Source: Hyperoplus lanceolatus
Taxonomy: Eukaryota > Chordata > Actinopteri > Uranoscopiformes > Ammodytidae
Reading direction: 5' to 3'
DNA length: 64,000 nucleotides
Assembly (NCBI GenBank): GCA_026929865.2
Contig: CM049395.1
Location: 27,458,501-27,522,500 of the forward strand
Within the stretch, counting starts at the first letter, position 1. Every line of letters begins with the position of its first letter. Shown here one piece after another: positions 25,901 through 40,291 of this stretch. The position numbers and the translations under genes are program-made. The notes beneath the pieces were generated by a model. The model did no database searches. It was not told the DNA's origin and worked only from the letters and a program-made list of their open reading frames with translations.

Positions 25901-27012
25901 ACCAATTGCAGTTCACGATCTATGTTATTGCTCCTGTCCCAGACACATTATGAGTGAAATGAACGCTCTCACGTGGCTTATGCTGCTGCATTTTGGTTTG
26001 CTTTACCAACTCATCAACTGATTCGGAACAAAGGAAACGATAGGTAGGAAAGAGAAACAAACCTGGTGAAAAAAGAAACGATGATCATTCTCTCATCTGG
26101 TGCGAAGCAAGGAATCGGACTAGAAGCAGACTATCAGGTGTGAAACCGCCCATTAAATTTGCAATTTTTATTACCAGCTCAGACATCCAGCCATTCTAAC
26201 AATTTGTGTGTTTCTTTAATTAGAATTTACTCGTAAACCTTTTCCTGACTTCCGATTCTGTGTTCAGCCCTGGCAGAAACAGACCTCGAGGAAATGGCAA
26301 TGCATGAGACTGCAGACAACAAAGTGTTCCAGCTATTTAAAATGAGGATCGCACCAGAACCACACCAGGTAGGCCAAATAAAGAATGAGAAAAACTGAGG
26401 CTAGAAGTATTTGCACAGATGGTGTCCTGTCCCCTGCGTCCCCCTCACACAGTTTTGTCATGTTCAGGTGGTGCGCTACAGTCGAGGGGGCTCGCCCTTG
26501 TGGGTCTCTTCTCAGCACATCCCTTCAGATCAGGATATCCCACCATGCACCTGTGGCACCAAGAGGAGTTTCGAGTTCCAGGTCACTGCCTGTTAAATTC
26601 TTGTTAAACTGACTTATGAATGCTGTTCCCTCTTATTTTTCTTTGTCTCTTACCTTCTCTCTCACCACAGTCTTGAATGCCTACATGCTCTTTTTTTGCA
26701 GAGTATATAAAGTTGTTTTCTGTCAAAAGTAATGGTTGATTTATTCGTACGTTCGTATAACTCAAATGTTGAACAGTATTTATATCAGCTGGAGTCAAGT
26801 ACCTGTAATACTAACCATGTGTCTGTCTTTAGGTTATGCCCCAGATGTTAAACAGTCTGAGTGTGGACACAACAGGAGCCAGTATTGACTGGGGAACACT
26901 AGCTGTCTACACTTGCTCTGTCAGCTGTGACAATGATGACCAATACTTTACCGAGTTCATTTGGAAGCAGGACTTCAGCTCAGATCAACAAGCGCATATT
27001 AACCCTACGTAA
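22997..27012 (+). CDS. pdcd2: programmed cell death protein 2
   Basis: Conserved MYND-zinc-finger protein thought to act as a dedicated chaperone for the ribosomal protein Rps2/uS5. Eight exons: 22997-23185, 24454-24562, 24708-24764, 24990-25178, 25541-25687, 26268-26368, 26468-26581, 26833-27012, summing to 1086 bases, a closed frame of 361 residues (human 344). The N-terminal half carries [19 protein letters not shown] and FVFCC; exon 4 holds the MYND finger (CWVCG, CSCC, YCGKDHQ, HKREC). The C-terminal PDCD2_C domain shows [27 protein letters not shown] and [12 protein letters not shown]. Exon 5 encodes an acidic Glu-rich linker ([20 protein letters not shown]), longer in acid residues than in mammals. 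The gene is convergent with tbp, as in mammals. Confidence 0.96.
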
Positions 27013-27324
27013 TGTCTGGCGGTCAGAGTTTAGGACACACTGCTGTTTTCTACACCCAACTGTAGCAATCACACTTATTAGTAATGGCTCTCCCAGTTTG
27101 TGAACTTGTTATGTTTATTTCACTGATCATTCACATATCACACTCCTTGTTCCAAGACTGTCTGGGAGAATGAAGATGTTTTCGGATAACAGATATTAAC
27201 TGTCTGGATATTCAGTCGTATTTCTGACTTGTGTCTGTTTTCAGTGCTACATACTGTTTATACAGTAAGTCTATTGGAGTTTATAGTCGACAAAACAAAT
27301 GAATATGACCCTATGCCTTATCAC

Positions 27325-27330
27325 AATAAA
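27325..27330 (+). terminator. candidate polyadenylation signal of pdcd2
   Basis: AATAAA about 310 bases after the pdcd2 stop codon. It is the first clear hexamer on the coding strand after the gene. Confidence 0.5.
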
Positions 27331-27761
27331 ATTGTCTTTCAGTTTTTCAAGACACACAATGTATATAAAATGGATTAAGTACAATGTTTGCCGGTTATAA
27401 GAAAGATACTGTCAATTATATCTCCTACTGAACTGAGTGGTATACTATAAACCACTGAAATATCAGGCATACAAAAACCGAATAACATGATTGACCATGT
27501 ATGCCATCAGGTTGTCACAAATTCAGAAAAACATTAAGTTTATTTAGATAGAGAATTAAACTTTTGAACAGCAGTTACTGGACAATAATACACACTAAAA
27601 TACAATGTATGAGTTATAAAGTCAGAAAACTGATGGAATAATATAAGTCACAGGCTTATCAGCTTGGTAATACCAGACCATGTTAGGCTGTAGCAGCAAA
27701 ACCCTAGAATGCATCCTTCATGAATTTCATTTGTATAAGTCATACGGCCACTTAAATGGTG

Positions 27762-27860
27762 AAGTAAGCGATTTATTTATGTTAATATAAGTGTTAAATC
27801 GCTCTTTATTCATACAGTGATCACTTAGTGTGCGCGTTTCATAAAGCCGATCTCTCAGTC
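27762..27860. repeat. fragment of old dispersed repeat (left half)
   Basis: GTGAAGTAAGCGATTTATTT, CTCTTTATTCATACAG and ATCTCTCAGTCA in this stretch parallel 7517-7660. The matching right half lies at 31262-31445, which suggests that the older repeat was split here by later insertions. The rest of 27013-28210 holds the pdcd2 3' end and unassigned AT-rich sequence. Confidence 0.4.
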
Positions 27861-28210
27861 AAACAAAACATGGACATCATATTTTAGATCAAATTTTCTA
27901 AACAAATGTGTGAACACATTTTAACCAGATAAAAGGTGGTGAAGTGAGCTAAAGAAAAAACAATACAATGGGTATTATTGAATCGCTATGGTGGCTTCAG
28001 GTCGCAGGATTTTATCAAATGTATAATTTTGATCAAATCTTCTATGTAGATCTTCTTTCTTCAGGGGGTCAGAGGTCTCTCTTTCCTCTCACACGCATGC
28101 ATGCAGTCAGTCACACTAGCACTCGTTCCCACTCCTTCTCTCACACAAACATTCAGGCTGTCACACACGCACTTTCACGCTCTCTCTCGGGCACACAGGC
28201 ACTCACACTC

Positions 28211-30009
28211 AGGGTGTATTCACACATGCTGTGTTTAGTTCGGTTGAAACGAACTCAGGTGCACTTCCACCTTCGGTGCGCATCTTTCAGACAGGTGTGA
28301 ATATAGCAATCGCACTCGGGGGCGGACCAAACAAACGCTCCGAGACCCAGCTGAAGAGGTGGTCTCGATGTGCTTCGAAACGCACTCTGCTGCAGTTCGT
28401 TTGTGGTGTGAATTTGGCCGGACTCGATCCGGCCCAATTGCAGGAAGCACTGCGCCTTTTCTTTATTTTCTTTTTTAATAAATCGCCATCAGCTTCACAT
28501 TATGGGAAAGTGTTGTTGTCGCCATTGTTAGGAAGATTAGTTGTGGTTTGACCGGGAGCCCCGAGCGAAAATATTACATTTGATAATGACGCGTGCGGAT
28601 CAGCGATCAGATGGAGAGGAGCGTCTCCCGTAGCCTACAGTGCCAACAGGTTCACGCTGCGCTTTGCATGGAGTGTGTGTTTTTATTGTTCTTCCCAACG
28701 GGACCGTCAATAGAGACAGTGCATAAAGCGTCATAATCTGAGGCCACGCCCATCGTGGGGGAAAACAATACACAGCGCTCCATCCACTTTATATTGAATG
28801 ACACCCGTATTCGGCAAACAAACTTAATAAAAACGTAATACGACATGGCTTTCACAAATACACGTTACTTTCTTTAAAGCCACGACTCTTGTCTGTCTAT
28901 ACGAGCTGTTTTTGTGAAAAAGTATTGAGTAATTTTCAATATCGAGACAAAACTCTTAACTAATGTATGCTGTATGCTAGGCTAATGTTAGCCTTCTGCT
29001 GTAGGCTAACCCTCACGGACGGGAAAAAAACACCTCAATATTGAAAATTACTCAATTATTTTTCACAAAAACAGCTCGTATGGACAGACAAGAGTCGTGG
29101 CTTTAAAGAAAGTAACGGTTTTTTGTTAAATGGATGTTTGAATAAGTTTTAATTAAGTTTGTTTGTAGAAGACAGGTCTCCTTCAATACAAAGTGAATGG
29201 AACGGTTTCCCCCTCGATGGGTCTGACCCGGTCCGACCGGACAAAAACACCTCAATATTGAAAACCACTCAATTATTTTTCACAAAAACAGCTCATATAG
29301 ACAAACAAGAGTCATGGCTTTCAAGAAAGTAACGTTTTTTTCTTAAATGGATGTTCGATTACGTTTTAATTAAGTTTGTTTGCAGAAGACTGGTCTCCTT
29401 CAATACAAAGTGGATGGAGCGCTGTTCAATGTTTTCCCCCACGATGGGCGTGGCCATGGGCGTTGCCTATTTCATGCACTGTCTCTATACTATCCCCGTG
29501 TCAGTTTGGTGCTGAACTGCGCTGAACTGACACCCAGCTGATACACAGCTAAATCAGCTGTGTTTCAGTTTGAGCCTATTCTTCAAGCGAGCCGTGCGTC
29601 CAGCAGCAAAAATACAGTAAAAATGATGTTTCACATCGTAGGCTAGAAGCCACATAACGTGGCATTGACATGGGGATACATATTATAACCATATGAAACA
29701 ATAATAATTTGATGTGTTTCTTCTTTATTTATAGGCTAGATGTAGGCATTTTTATTATGTTTAACCCCATATTATATCAATGATATATTTCGCAGTTTTT
29801 ACTTTGTTCTTCCTGCTTCTCTCCACCCCAGAATGTCTGTCCAATGAATGAATGACTTCAGATCACGTGTGGTTTTGCTTCGTAATGCTGGTTCACTTGC
29901 AAAAGGGGCAATATGAAAGTGGACCACACCAACAAAAAAAAATCCAAATTCTATTTGGTCTGGACCAAAGCAAGTGAACTAACGGACTTTCCATGTGTGA
30001 ATACACCCT
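28211..30009. mobile_element. foldback-family DNA element, monomer copy, split by a nested element
   Basis: It opens with AGGGTGTATTCACACATG and closes with TGTGAATACACCCT, the same inverted ends as 12043-14001. Without the nested insertion at 28713-29485 it is about 1026 bp and matches one arm of the dimer along its length. The flanks read ACTC and CAAT outside the TIRs; a TCA on each side is possible if the first A/T is counted. There is no transposase frame; the open frames in it are antisense or chance. Confidence 0.8.
28713..29485. mobile_element. nested non-autonomous element with inverted internal repeats
   Basis: A 773-bp block inserted into the foldback copy, shown by comparison with the intact arm, where GACCGTCAATACTATCCCC is continuous (13434-13452). 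Its ends are GAGACAGTGCA and TGCA(C)TGTCTC, flanked by TA. Inside, a module of about 90 bp (AATATTGAAAA, CACAAAAACAGCTCGTAT, CAAGAGTCGTGGCTTT) occurs three times, once inverted (about 28833-28955) and twice direct (about 29033-29120 and 29247-29330). GATGGGCGTGGCC near 29443 mirrors GGCCACGCCCATC near 28742. TA-flanking suggests a Tc1/mariner-type MITE, but the family is not certain. Confidence 0.7.
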
Positions 30010-32546
30010 CAATGTCAGTGTCTAACAGTCACTCATTCTCACCAGCACACACACAAACACACTCCTTTTCTCTCTCTGAAAGGCATTCAATAGTCCCTGA
30101 TAAAGGCTGTTTAGGACATATTACACATGTTAAACAATAGTTTACTTTTTTTGTGAAGCTTTATTAAAACAAATTGGTGCTATTAATTGTAACTTATTTA
30201 TACTCCCATGTGTAAGATAAACTAAATTTGGTCAAAACACGGGTTGCCATGCTGTCTAGAAACAGACATTGTTTTGGGAACATCCTCCTCCTGAGCTCTT
30301 ATCAGCTCTGCTCAGAGGGAGAAAAAAGTTATATATTTGTATTTTTCTGTCTAAGGAAACTGCAGTGAGAGTGTATTTCTAATACCGTCACTAAAAAATA
30401 GGTAAAGGTACTAAAATAATTAAAGTCAGTCATAGTCAGTCAGTCAGTCCATGATTATGTATAATTGTATGCTCTGCAGAGGCTTTACTAATTTTGAAAA
30501 TTCTGAAGTCATTTAAAAATGATAATCACTTTTTGGAAATTGTGTGGTTTGGGAATAATAACATCCCTTCTTACAAACCGTAATTTTGGAAAGGCTGTTA
30601 TAGCCTTCTGCTGCTGAGAAATGTAGCAGTGCAATTAAATTCACCTCACAAATGATGCTAGCTCAATATTAGAAGAAGTACAATAATTTTTTTCGTAATT
30701 GTATGTGGATAAGGGAAACATGAGCTTGTGGTGTAGTCAACACAACGTCATTCACAGCAGTCACTTGCTCGGCCTATAGCCATGTTTTGGATAGATGTCC
30801 TTGTGGAGTTCTCGCCTGCAAAGATAGGTATGTAAATATGGTGACTCTGGATACAGCACAATACTCCGTTGTCTATTAAAACAAATTAGATATGTTAAAC
30901 CATAATTAGCCAAAAAATTAATCACCAAATGTGACACTACCAATTCTGGTTTAGACAATTTAGATGGGGAAATTAAATTATTTAATAATAATAATTTTAA
31001 TTTTACTGTAACTACTGAAACTTTCCACGGGAACTTTCGCTCAGGAATTTTGGGAATATTCAAAATTGGGAATTATAGGAATTAACTAAATGGCGGTCAT
31101 TTAAATGTTTTTTTTTCATATCCAAACACAAATCTAAACATATAAACATCATGTTTTGTCATAGGCAGACATCCATGCAAACTAATACAATAAAAAAACA
31201 TTACATCCGTCTCACTGCCGGTGCACGTGCAGAACGACAGATGGGTGAATGTATGCGCCTACAATGGCGGAGCAGGTTAAAATCTTTCCCAATGTCTGTT
31301 TTGATGGTTTTTAAATCATGTTTTATCAAATTTACGGATCTGAGATGATGCTAGATAACTTGCTGTTTGAAGACCACAGTGCATTAATGTGGGGACGAGG
31401 GAGGGGACTGTTAACTGCAGTCACTGACAGGAAGTTAGCTAAACTGACCATTCCGCTTACTGAACCTTTAAGTGAACGCTGTATTTTGACTGAAAAAATC
31501 AGATCGATTATGATCAAACTGTTTAACCATTTTCTCTGTAACGTAACAAATGAGCACACACGTCTAAGGAAAGCAAAAGCCTCACACTGCATCCACTGGA
31601 CAACAAAAGTAGCTGTTTTAACATTAAACCACACCTAAATTAAAGATGCAGCACTAAAAAGAGTAAGTATGTACACATTTATTAATGCACAGTAAAGCAC
31701 ATTAACTATTTCAGAAGCAGAATTGCATTCGTTCGATGTGACAGGGCTTTCTGGCCTACAGCTCGGCTGCCTCTTGGCTCAGAATTACAGAGAGAAGACA
31801 TAATTAATACTCTAACCAAAAACGTGATAACAATTTCAACAGCAGCACTCAATTTGGTTTAACTTCTGTCAATTCGAAATTTAAGAGCATTCCACTTCAG
31901 TTCCTGTTTTTTGTCAATATATTAGTAAAGAGGGAAAACACTTCTAACATTAATGAAATGAGGACCTGAAAAATTACCTTATTTTATGTAGAAATTGTAA
32001 AAATAAAACTCCCATTTGGTTTGGCATAACCGGTCTGAAACTTAAATCTTTGCAAATACTGTTGATAGGAATGTGGGACTGATGGACTAGAACATGTCTC
32101 GATGAAGCTTGGGGTACTAAACGCACAATTATTAAAAATGCAATGTATAAAACTATTTAAAACAGCTTAAAATTTTAACCAACAAACAGTCCAAGTCTGA
32201 CTGCTTCTCTTCTGACCAGCATTTTTACATTTCTTTACAGTCTTATGTACAACCAGGGATGTCATCAGGACAACAGTACAAGCTAAAAGTAACATTGCAA
32301 AAACAGTGAAAAGGTTCCAGATAAATGGAGAAGTCTGTGTGGAAAAAATACCATCCGTTGTGTTCAGAACAATAAAAATCCAGTTAAAATCCTGATGGTC
32401 AAAGACACTGGGAGGGACAAAAAACTCTATACAAAAAAAGATGAATCACATCCCTGTACAACAGCCTTTACAGCAGTCCAGTCAAAATATAGATGACGCT
32501 TCATGTGAATTTTAAAAAAAGATGATAAAACAAAGGGCTGTAGATT
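30010..32546. other. intergenic region between the foldback element and the tbp stop codon
   Basis: No gene is supported. The stretch 31262-31445 (GGCGGAGCAGG, GACTGTTAACTGCAGTCACTGA) is the right half of the old repeat also seen at 8170-8330. The part next to tbp (about 31.7-32.5 kb) is probably its 3' untranslated region; a TTTATT near 31678 is an AATAAA on the tbp strand. The rest is AT-rich and unassigned. Confidence 0.35.
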
Positions 32547-35500
32547 CTACGTGGTCTTGCGGAAACCTTTCAGGATGGGATAGATGTTTTCAAACGCCTC
32601 GTAGATCTCCGCTCTCACTTTGGCACCTGGAAAAACAAAACAAACAATGATATAATTTGCCATAGAAATGATACCACTTACTTCATGTGTAATGTTATTC
32701 ATTTAAAGTGTTTAACCCATTGATGACTATGGCAATCTAGGATGCATGTCCTTAATGCCTGAGGGTTTTCTGAAAAAATAGTACGAATTGTCAAGTCTAC
32801 CAAAACCTTAATATCTAAGCCTGTGTAGCACATAGAAACATGAAATAAAATACATTTAAAAGTTAAGGTTCACAGGTTTTATTTAAACATGCTCCCTTAG
32901 CGCTTACACACCAACAAATATTTCTAAAAATCGTCAAAAAGAGATGAATTAAAAAATTATTAAATATTGTTAATAAATAGATGCAATGTGTTTTGTGATT
33001 TTTGTCAGTAGTCTATAGTAGACCTTGATTCTGCGCACCAAACTCCACTAACTGTTCTGTTGCCGACATAGCCGGCGTATTTTTCTTTATTATTTTGTTT
33101 TATTTTTTTATTTTATATTTTTTTGATTGACGTGATTTTCGGGCAAACCACACAACTTTTGGGTGGTCACGTGGTCTTAAAAAAATCAGCAAAACCCACC
33201 TCTTGTGTATTTGAACCAATGACAGTGCATTCTATGCTGGGAATGCCATGAAAATTAGATAAAGTAATAATGCTGCGCGACGCAGCATCAGGCAGGAGAG
33301 CCAATGTGGCATCGCGCAGCAGCCGTCATCAATGGGTTAAGGAATCTTATCAGTCAATTGTGTGAAAAGCTCAGCATGGTCAATAGGAAGCAATATATAG
33401 TTACTGTTTTTATTGTTATTTAACACAAAAGATTAATACATGGTAATTTAGAAATAGTTTGTAAAGTTTATCTTTCCACAAGAATAAAATGTCCTGCTGA
33501 AAAAACAGCTATTTGTGACGTAATAACTGTTACTGTTGATGTATGTCAAAAACCAAAAGGGGAATAATACGTTTGTTATTTTCCAATGGCCCCATCAAGA
33601 GGAAAACAAGGCTGGTTACAAACAAGAGAGGCTCCAAATAACTGACTAGCCTGAAGTTTTCCTCCTGACCAGGCTGTGATTACTAGGACACTGGATAGTT
33701 GAAAGTGAAGTAAAGCCATTATCAGAGAAGAGCAGGTCTTACCTGTAAGTACAACTTTCCCAGAAACAAAGATGAGCAGGACGATCCTGGGTTTGATCAT
33801 TCTGTAAATCAGTCCTGGAAAAAGCTCTGGTTCATAGCTGAAACAGAAAAATCCCTTTATTTAAATAATTGCAATGCCATTATTAATTAAATCATAACAA
33901 TTATTCCATTCAAGATGAAACATTTCCTCTTGGCTCCTCTTTTAATAATTGTATCTGCAACCCATATAAATGACACATACATGCTTTCAGAGGATAACCT
34001 ATTTGTATGGGAGACTTCTTTACAGAGGTCTCAGTCTGATTAAAGTTCTTGCAGAAGTTCAATATGTTGACAAGAATAAGTCATCTTTTTCCTTTATGGC
34101 ACAAAAATGAAATTCTCACAACACAGACGTCATATTCTGGAAGCTTAAAAGACAAACTATTACCTGCTAAACTGTTGATGTGTGAGGACTAATCCCTCCA
34201 ACCGAATGGGGAACTTCACATCGCAGCTTCCCACCATGTTCTGAATCTTGAAGTCCAGGAACTTAGCAGGAAAACCGAGCTTCTGCACCACACGAGCATA
34301 TTTTCTGGCAGCTAACCTTGACTGCTCCTCACTAGAGAAAAGGTAAGTCGATGAGGCAAAGTATAGGAAAATAAAGTATTTTAGAGAGGAAAGAAGATGA
34401 GGTGCAAGACAAGAAGGTAGAGAACACTTTAGCTAATGTCAAGGCGAAGTTAGATGTTTTTGCTCAGAAGGATGGCTAGGTTAAAGAGTAAACAACATTA
34501 TTGGGAAAATCTAGCTTTTCATTATGAACATTAGTTCATGAAAGGTCAGTATATAAATTATGCTGACCTCTTGGCTCCAGTGCAGACCATCTTCCCAGAG
34601 CTAAAGATGAGAGCAGTCGTCCTGGGTTCTCGTATTCTCATGATGACGGCAGCAAAACGCTACAAGAATTGCAGAGAACAGGAATATTATCACAGCCAGC
34701 AATGCTTCCCTATTAATGTAGTTAAGTTGACTGTCTAGCATGAATATATCCAGTAGGGGGCGCCCTTAGCTCAGTTGGTAGGTTCTGGCTCACTCAGGCT
34801 GATTCATTTAGAATCACATTTCAATGTAAAGCTTTAGGAAACACTATAACTTGCCCAGATACACATGGTGCGTCACAAATGCACATTTCCCCAGATCCTT
34901 ACAATTCAGGTAGTGAGTGTAAAGTCTGCACATTTATGAGACATACACTACGTCAAGGTGTGGATCAACATAGAGCTGATCACCATACTCTGTGACTGTC
35001 TTACCTTTGGGTTGTACTCTGCATTCCTGGCTCTCAGGGCGATGGTCTTCAAATCTAGTTTACAGCCTAGATTTACAGTAGACACTATGTTTCTAATAGT
35101 AGGGAAAATAAAAGCATTTTAGCATGTTAAACACATTCATGACTAAGCAGAAATGATATAATGATACCATGAAATAATCTTTGAAATATCAGCCATATTT
35201 ATGTTTAATACATTCTAATTCCCAATTAGCACATTGTTGTCCTTTCATTTGTTTTGTTATAGGATCATTTTGTAAGTCAAACTTACACAATTACCACTGA
35301 CTTTGAAACACATTGTTACATAAGAGCAAAAAAGATACAAGAAGCATAAACTGAAACTTTGATCATTATTTCCATTGAATATGAAACATACTGTAGCTGT
35401 GGTACAATTCCAGAGCTTTCTGAGGCTGGTGTACTTGGCGTGATAGGGGTCATGGGGGTGAGCGGGGTGTTGTAGAGGGGGGTATTTCCTGGCAGTGCTG

Positions 35501-36649
35501 TGGTGGTCGAGCCTCCTACCGCCTGGGAGTTGTAAAGCTGAGGGGTCTGCCCCGACGTTCCAGGAAGGCCTGAAGAACATAGAAAGGGTTTTATTCTGCA
35601 ATATGAGCCGATGATACATTTCAATTACGGTTCACATGAGGTGGATCAATACTAAGATTGTTTTATCAGAATAAATGCAATGAAGTCACTAATTCTAGGA
35701 ATGTGAGATTTTGACTACACGTCCTAATGCTGAGAAAAGATAGAGAGGAAAATGACAGTACTGTGTTTGTTGTACCTGCGTTTGCCTGTTGTGCCTGTTG
35801 TTGCTGCTGTAGCCTCTGCTGCTCCTCCAGTATAGACAAACTGTTGGTGTTCTGGACAGGCTGGGGTGTAAGACCTGAGCCATATGGCATCATGGGACTG
35901 AAGATTGGCATGCCAGGAGTCATGGCACCCTGCGTAACGAAAAACCAAGAGGTTGGGATCGAGCTAAAGCCAAAACATGATAATGGAAAAATTCTCTTTT
36001 GTCACAACCCTTTTCCTTTGCCATGCTTCTATAAAAATAATACTAAAAAATTAATCTAAATACCATTTATCTATTGGTTTGAATTTTTTGGTTCAAATGG
36101 TTGGATTAATTACAATATTACATGTGGAAGTAAAAGTAGTACGCTGGACCATACTTACAACCTGTTTCAAAACATTGTAAGCACATGTTAAAGTTGGCTT
36201 GCTGTTTTCAAGCATTTCATGAAAGTGAATGGCAATACCATTAAATATTTGTAGTAGGAGTGCAATTATATATTGCAAGCTGCAAGCAAAGTGCAACTTC
36301 CTCTTTTTGACATTACATGACAACTGCAGGGTCATGGGGTAGTGTGCCATCACACTTCATCCAGTACTGGAACTATCTACGTGTTGTCACTAAACATAAA
36401 TATAAGAATAAACAATGTTGATGTTGCGGGACAGGCGCGGGACAGAAGCTCATATGATGCAGCAGCGAGAAGTAGGTTGTTGGACAGCTAGGAGTTTGAT
36501 GTGGTAAAACTGACTATGCCGAGGGGCTTTCGCTGGGGGAGGGCAAGTTCAGATTGAAATGTCTTAACAAATGAAATACTTGTTTAAATGAGTGTTACCT
36601 GAGGGGAGGCCAGCCCCTGAAATCCTGCGATGCTGTTGTTTTGGTCCAT
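32547..36649 (-). CDS. tbp: TATA-box-binding protein
   Basis: General transcription factor, the DNA-binding core of TFIID, also used by RNA polymerases I and III. Eight coding exons, in transcript order: 36599-36649, 35776-35929, 35392-35569, 35005-35092, 34568-34659, 34164-34331, 33743-33837, 32547-32626, summing to 906 bases, a closed frame of 301 residues (human 339). The N-terminal part starts [17 protein letters not shown], then [15 protein letters not shown], and has only a five-Gln run where mammals have a long polyglutamine tract. The C-terminal saddle is nearly invariant: [60 protein letters not shown], ending ILKGFRKTT. The gene is divergent from psmc3 and convergent with pdcd2. Confidence 0.98.
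32716..33336. mobile_element. TTAA-flanked MITE in the last tbp intron
   Basis: A 621-bp element with inverted ends CCCATTGATGACT and its near-inverse GTCATCAATGGG, flanked on both sides by TTAA (32712-32715 and 33337-33340). TTAA targets are used by piggyBac and some Kolobok elements. It carries CTGCGCGACGCAGCATCAGG near its right end, which recurs at 60399-60470. It has no coding capacity. Confidence 0.75.
34760..34785 (+). repeat. tRNA-like A-box fragment
   Basis: GCCCTTAGCTCAGTTGGTAGG looks like the 5' end of a tRNA, with the A-box TAGCTCAGTTGGTAGG at 34767-34782. No B-box, anticodon arm or acceptor partner follows, so it is not a working tRNA gene. A SINE head or a tRNA fragment is the best guess. 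It lies in a tbp intron. Confidence 0.3.
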
Positions 36650-39463
<2,814 letters not shown>

Positions 39464-39556
39464 GGACACTACATGTGTCTGTTATTGTGTGTTAGGAGGT
39501 ATTTGATTGTTAAAGCAGTTTATTAACACTTGTTACAGTTGGTGATTCACTTGATA

Positions 39557-39562
39557 AATAAA
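39557..39562 (+). terminator. candidate polyadenylation signal of psmc3
   Basis: AATAAA about 95 bases after the psmc3 stop codon, followed by a second AATAAA about 12 bases on. The 3' untranslated region would be short. Confidence 0.65.
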
Positions 39563-39599
39563 AGCCAAATAAAATGTCATAACTATGTATTGTATTTGT

Positions 39600-40291
39600 C
39601 AATGTTTTAAGGTGGTGCAGAATAATATCACAGATGTTAAAGGAGTATACACAAGTCTTTATCCAGAGGCAGGGGTTAGTTTAGTACAATGAAGGATATA
39701 TGTTGTGTTATTTAGAGAAACATAAAGCATTTCCACAACATTAACCAACACTGGACCACAAAGTGTGCCGGTTATAATTTTATTTATTAAAATAGTTTTA
39801 TGGCAGCAATGTGACAAAGCAGGAAAATGTGTTATTAATAGAATTAAAATTGGCCTCATTCCATTCATGTGCCAGCTCCACAGCCCTGCTAGAGACGCTA
39901 GCTTTTCCCCAAATCTATTCTACAAATTAAGGGCCCAAGTGAACGGTTTTAGCCGTCATTATACTAAAGACTTACCATTCTATACTAACAGGAAATTACA
40001 CAATTAATGTTGGGATGAATGTAAAACTGCATCTTTGAAAGGCTACTACCTCACAGAGACATCAAAATGCTTTCCCCTAAGATTCATTACTTATCGTTTC
40101 CAGAATGTCTTGGAGCTGTTTGACAATCTGAAATGTATTTACACTTGTCACTTCACAGTTCAAATACACTACACGTTAAGAACCTGCCCACTCAGTATGC
40201 AGTGGAAATTCACAGGAGTACTAATTTAGCAAATTGTTAAGTCTATCTTGAACAAGTATCCCAATGAGCGTACTTGCACACAACTGTAGTC
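39600..40291. other. unassigned intergenic sequence
   Basis: Between the end of psmc3 and the element starting at 40292. AT-rich; no gene, RNA or bounded repeat is supported. Confidence 0.3.

Noticed and set aside
34760-34785. A functional tRNA gene
   Set aside because: Only the A-box region is present; no B-box or foldable cloverleaf follows.
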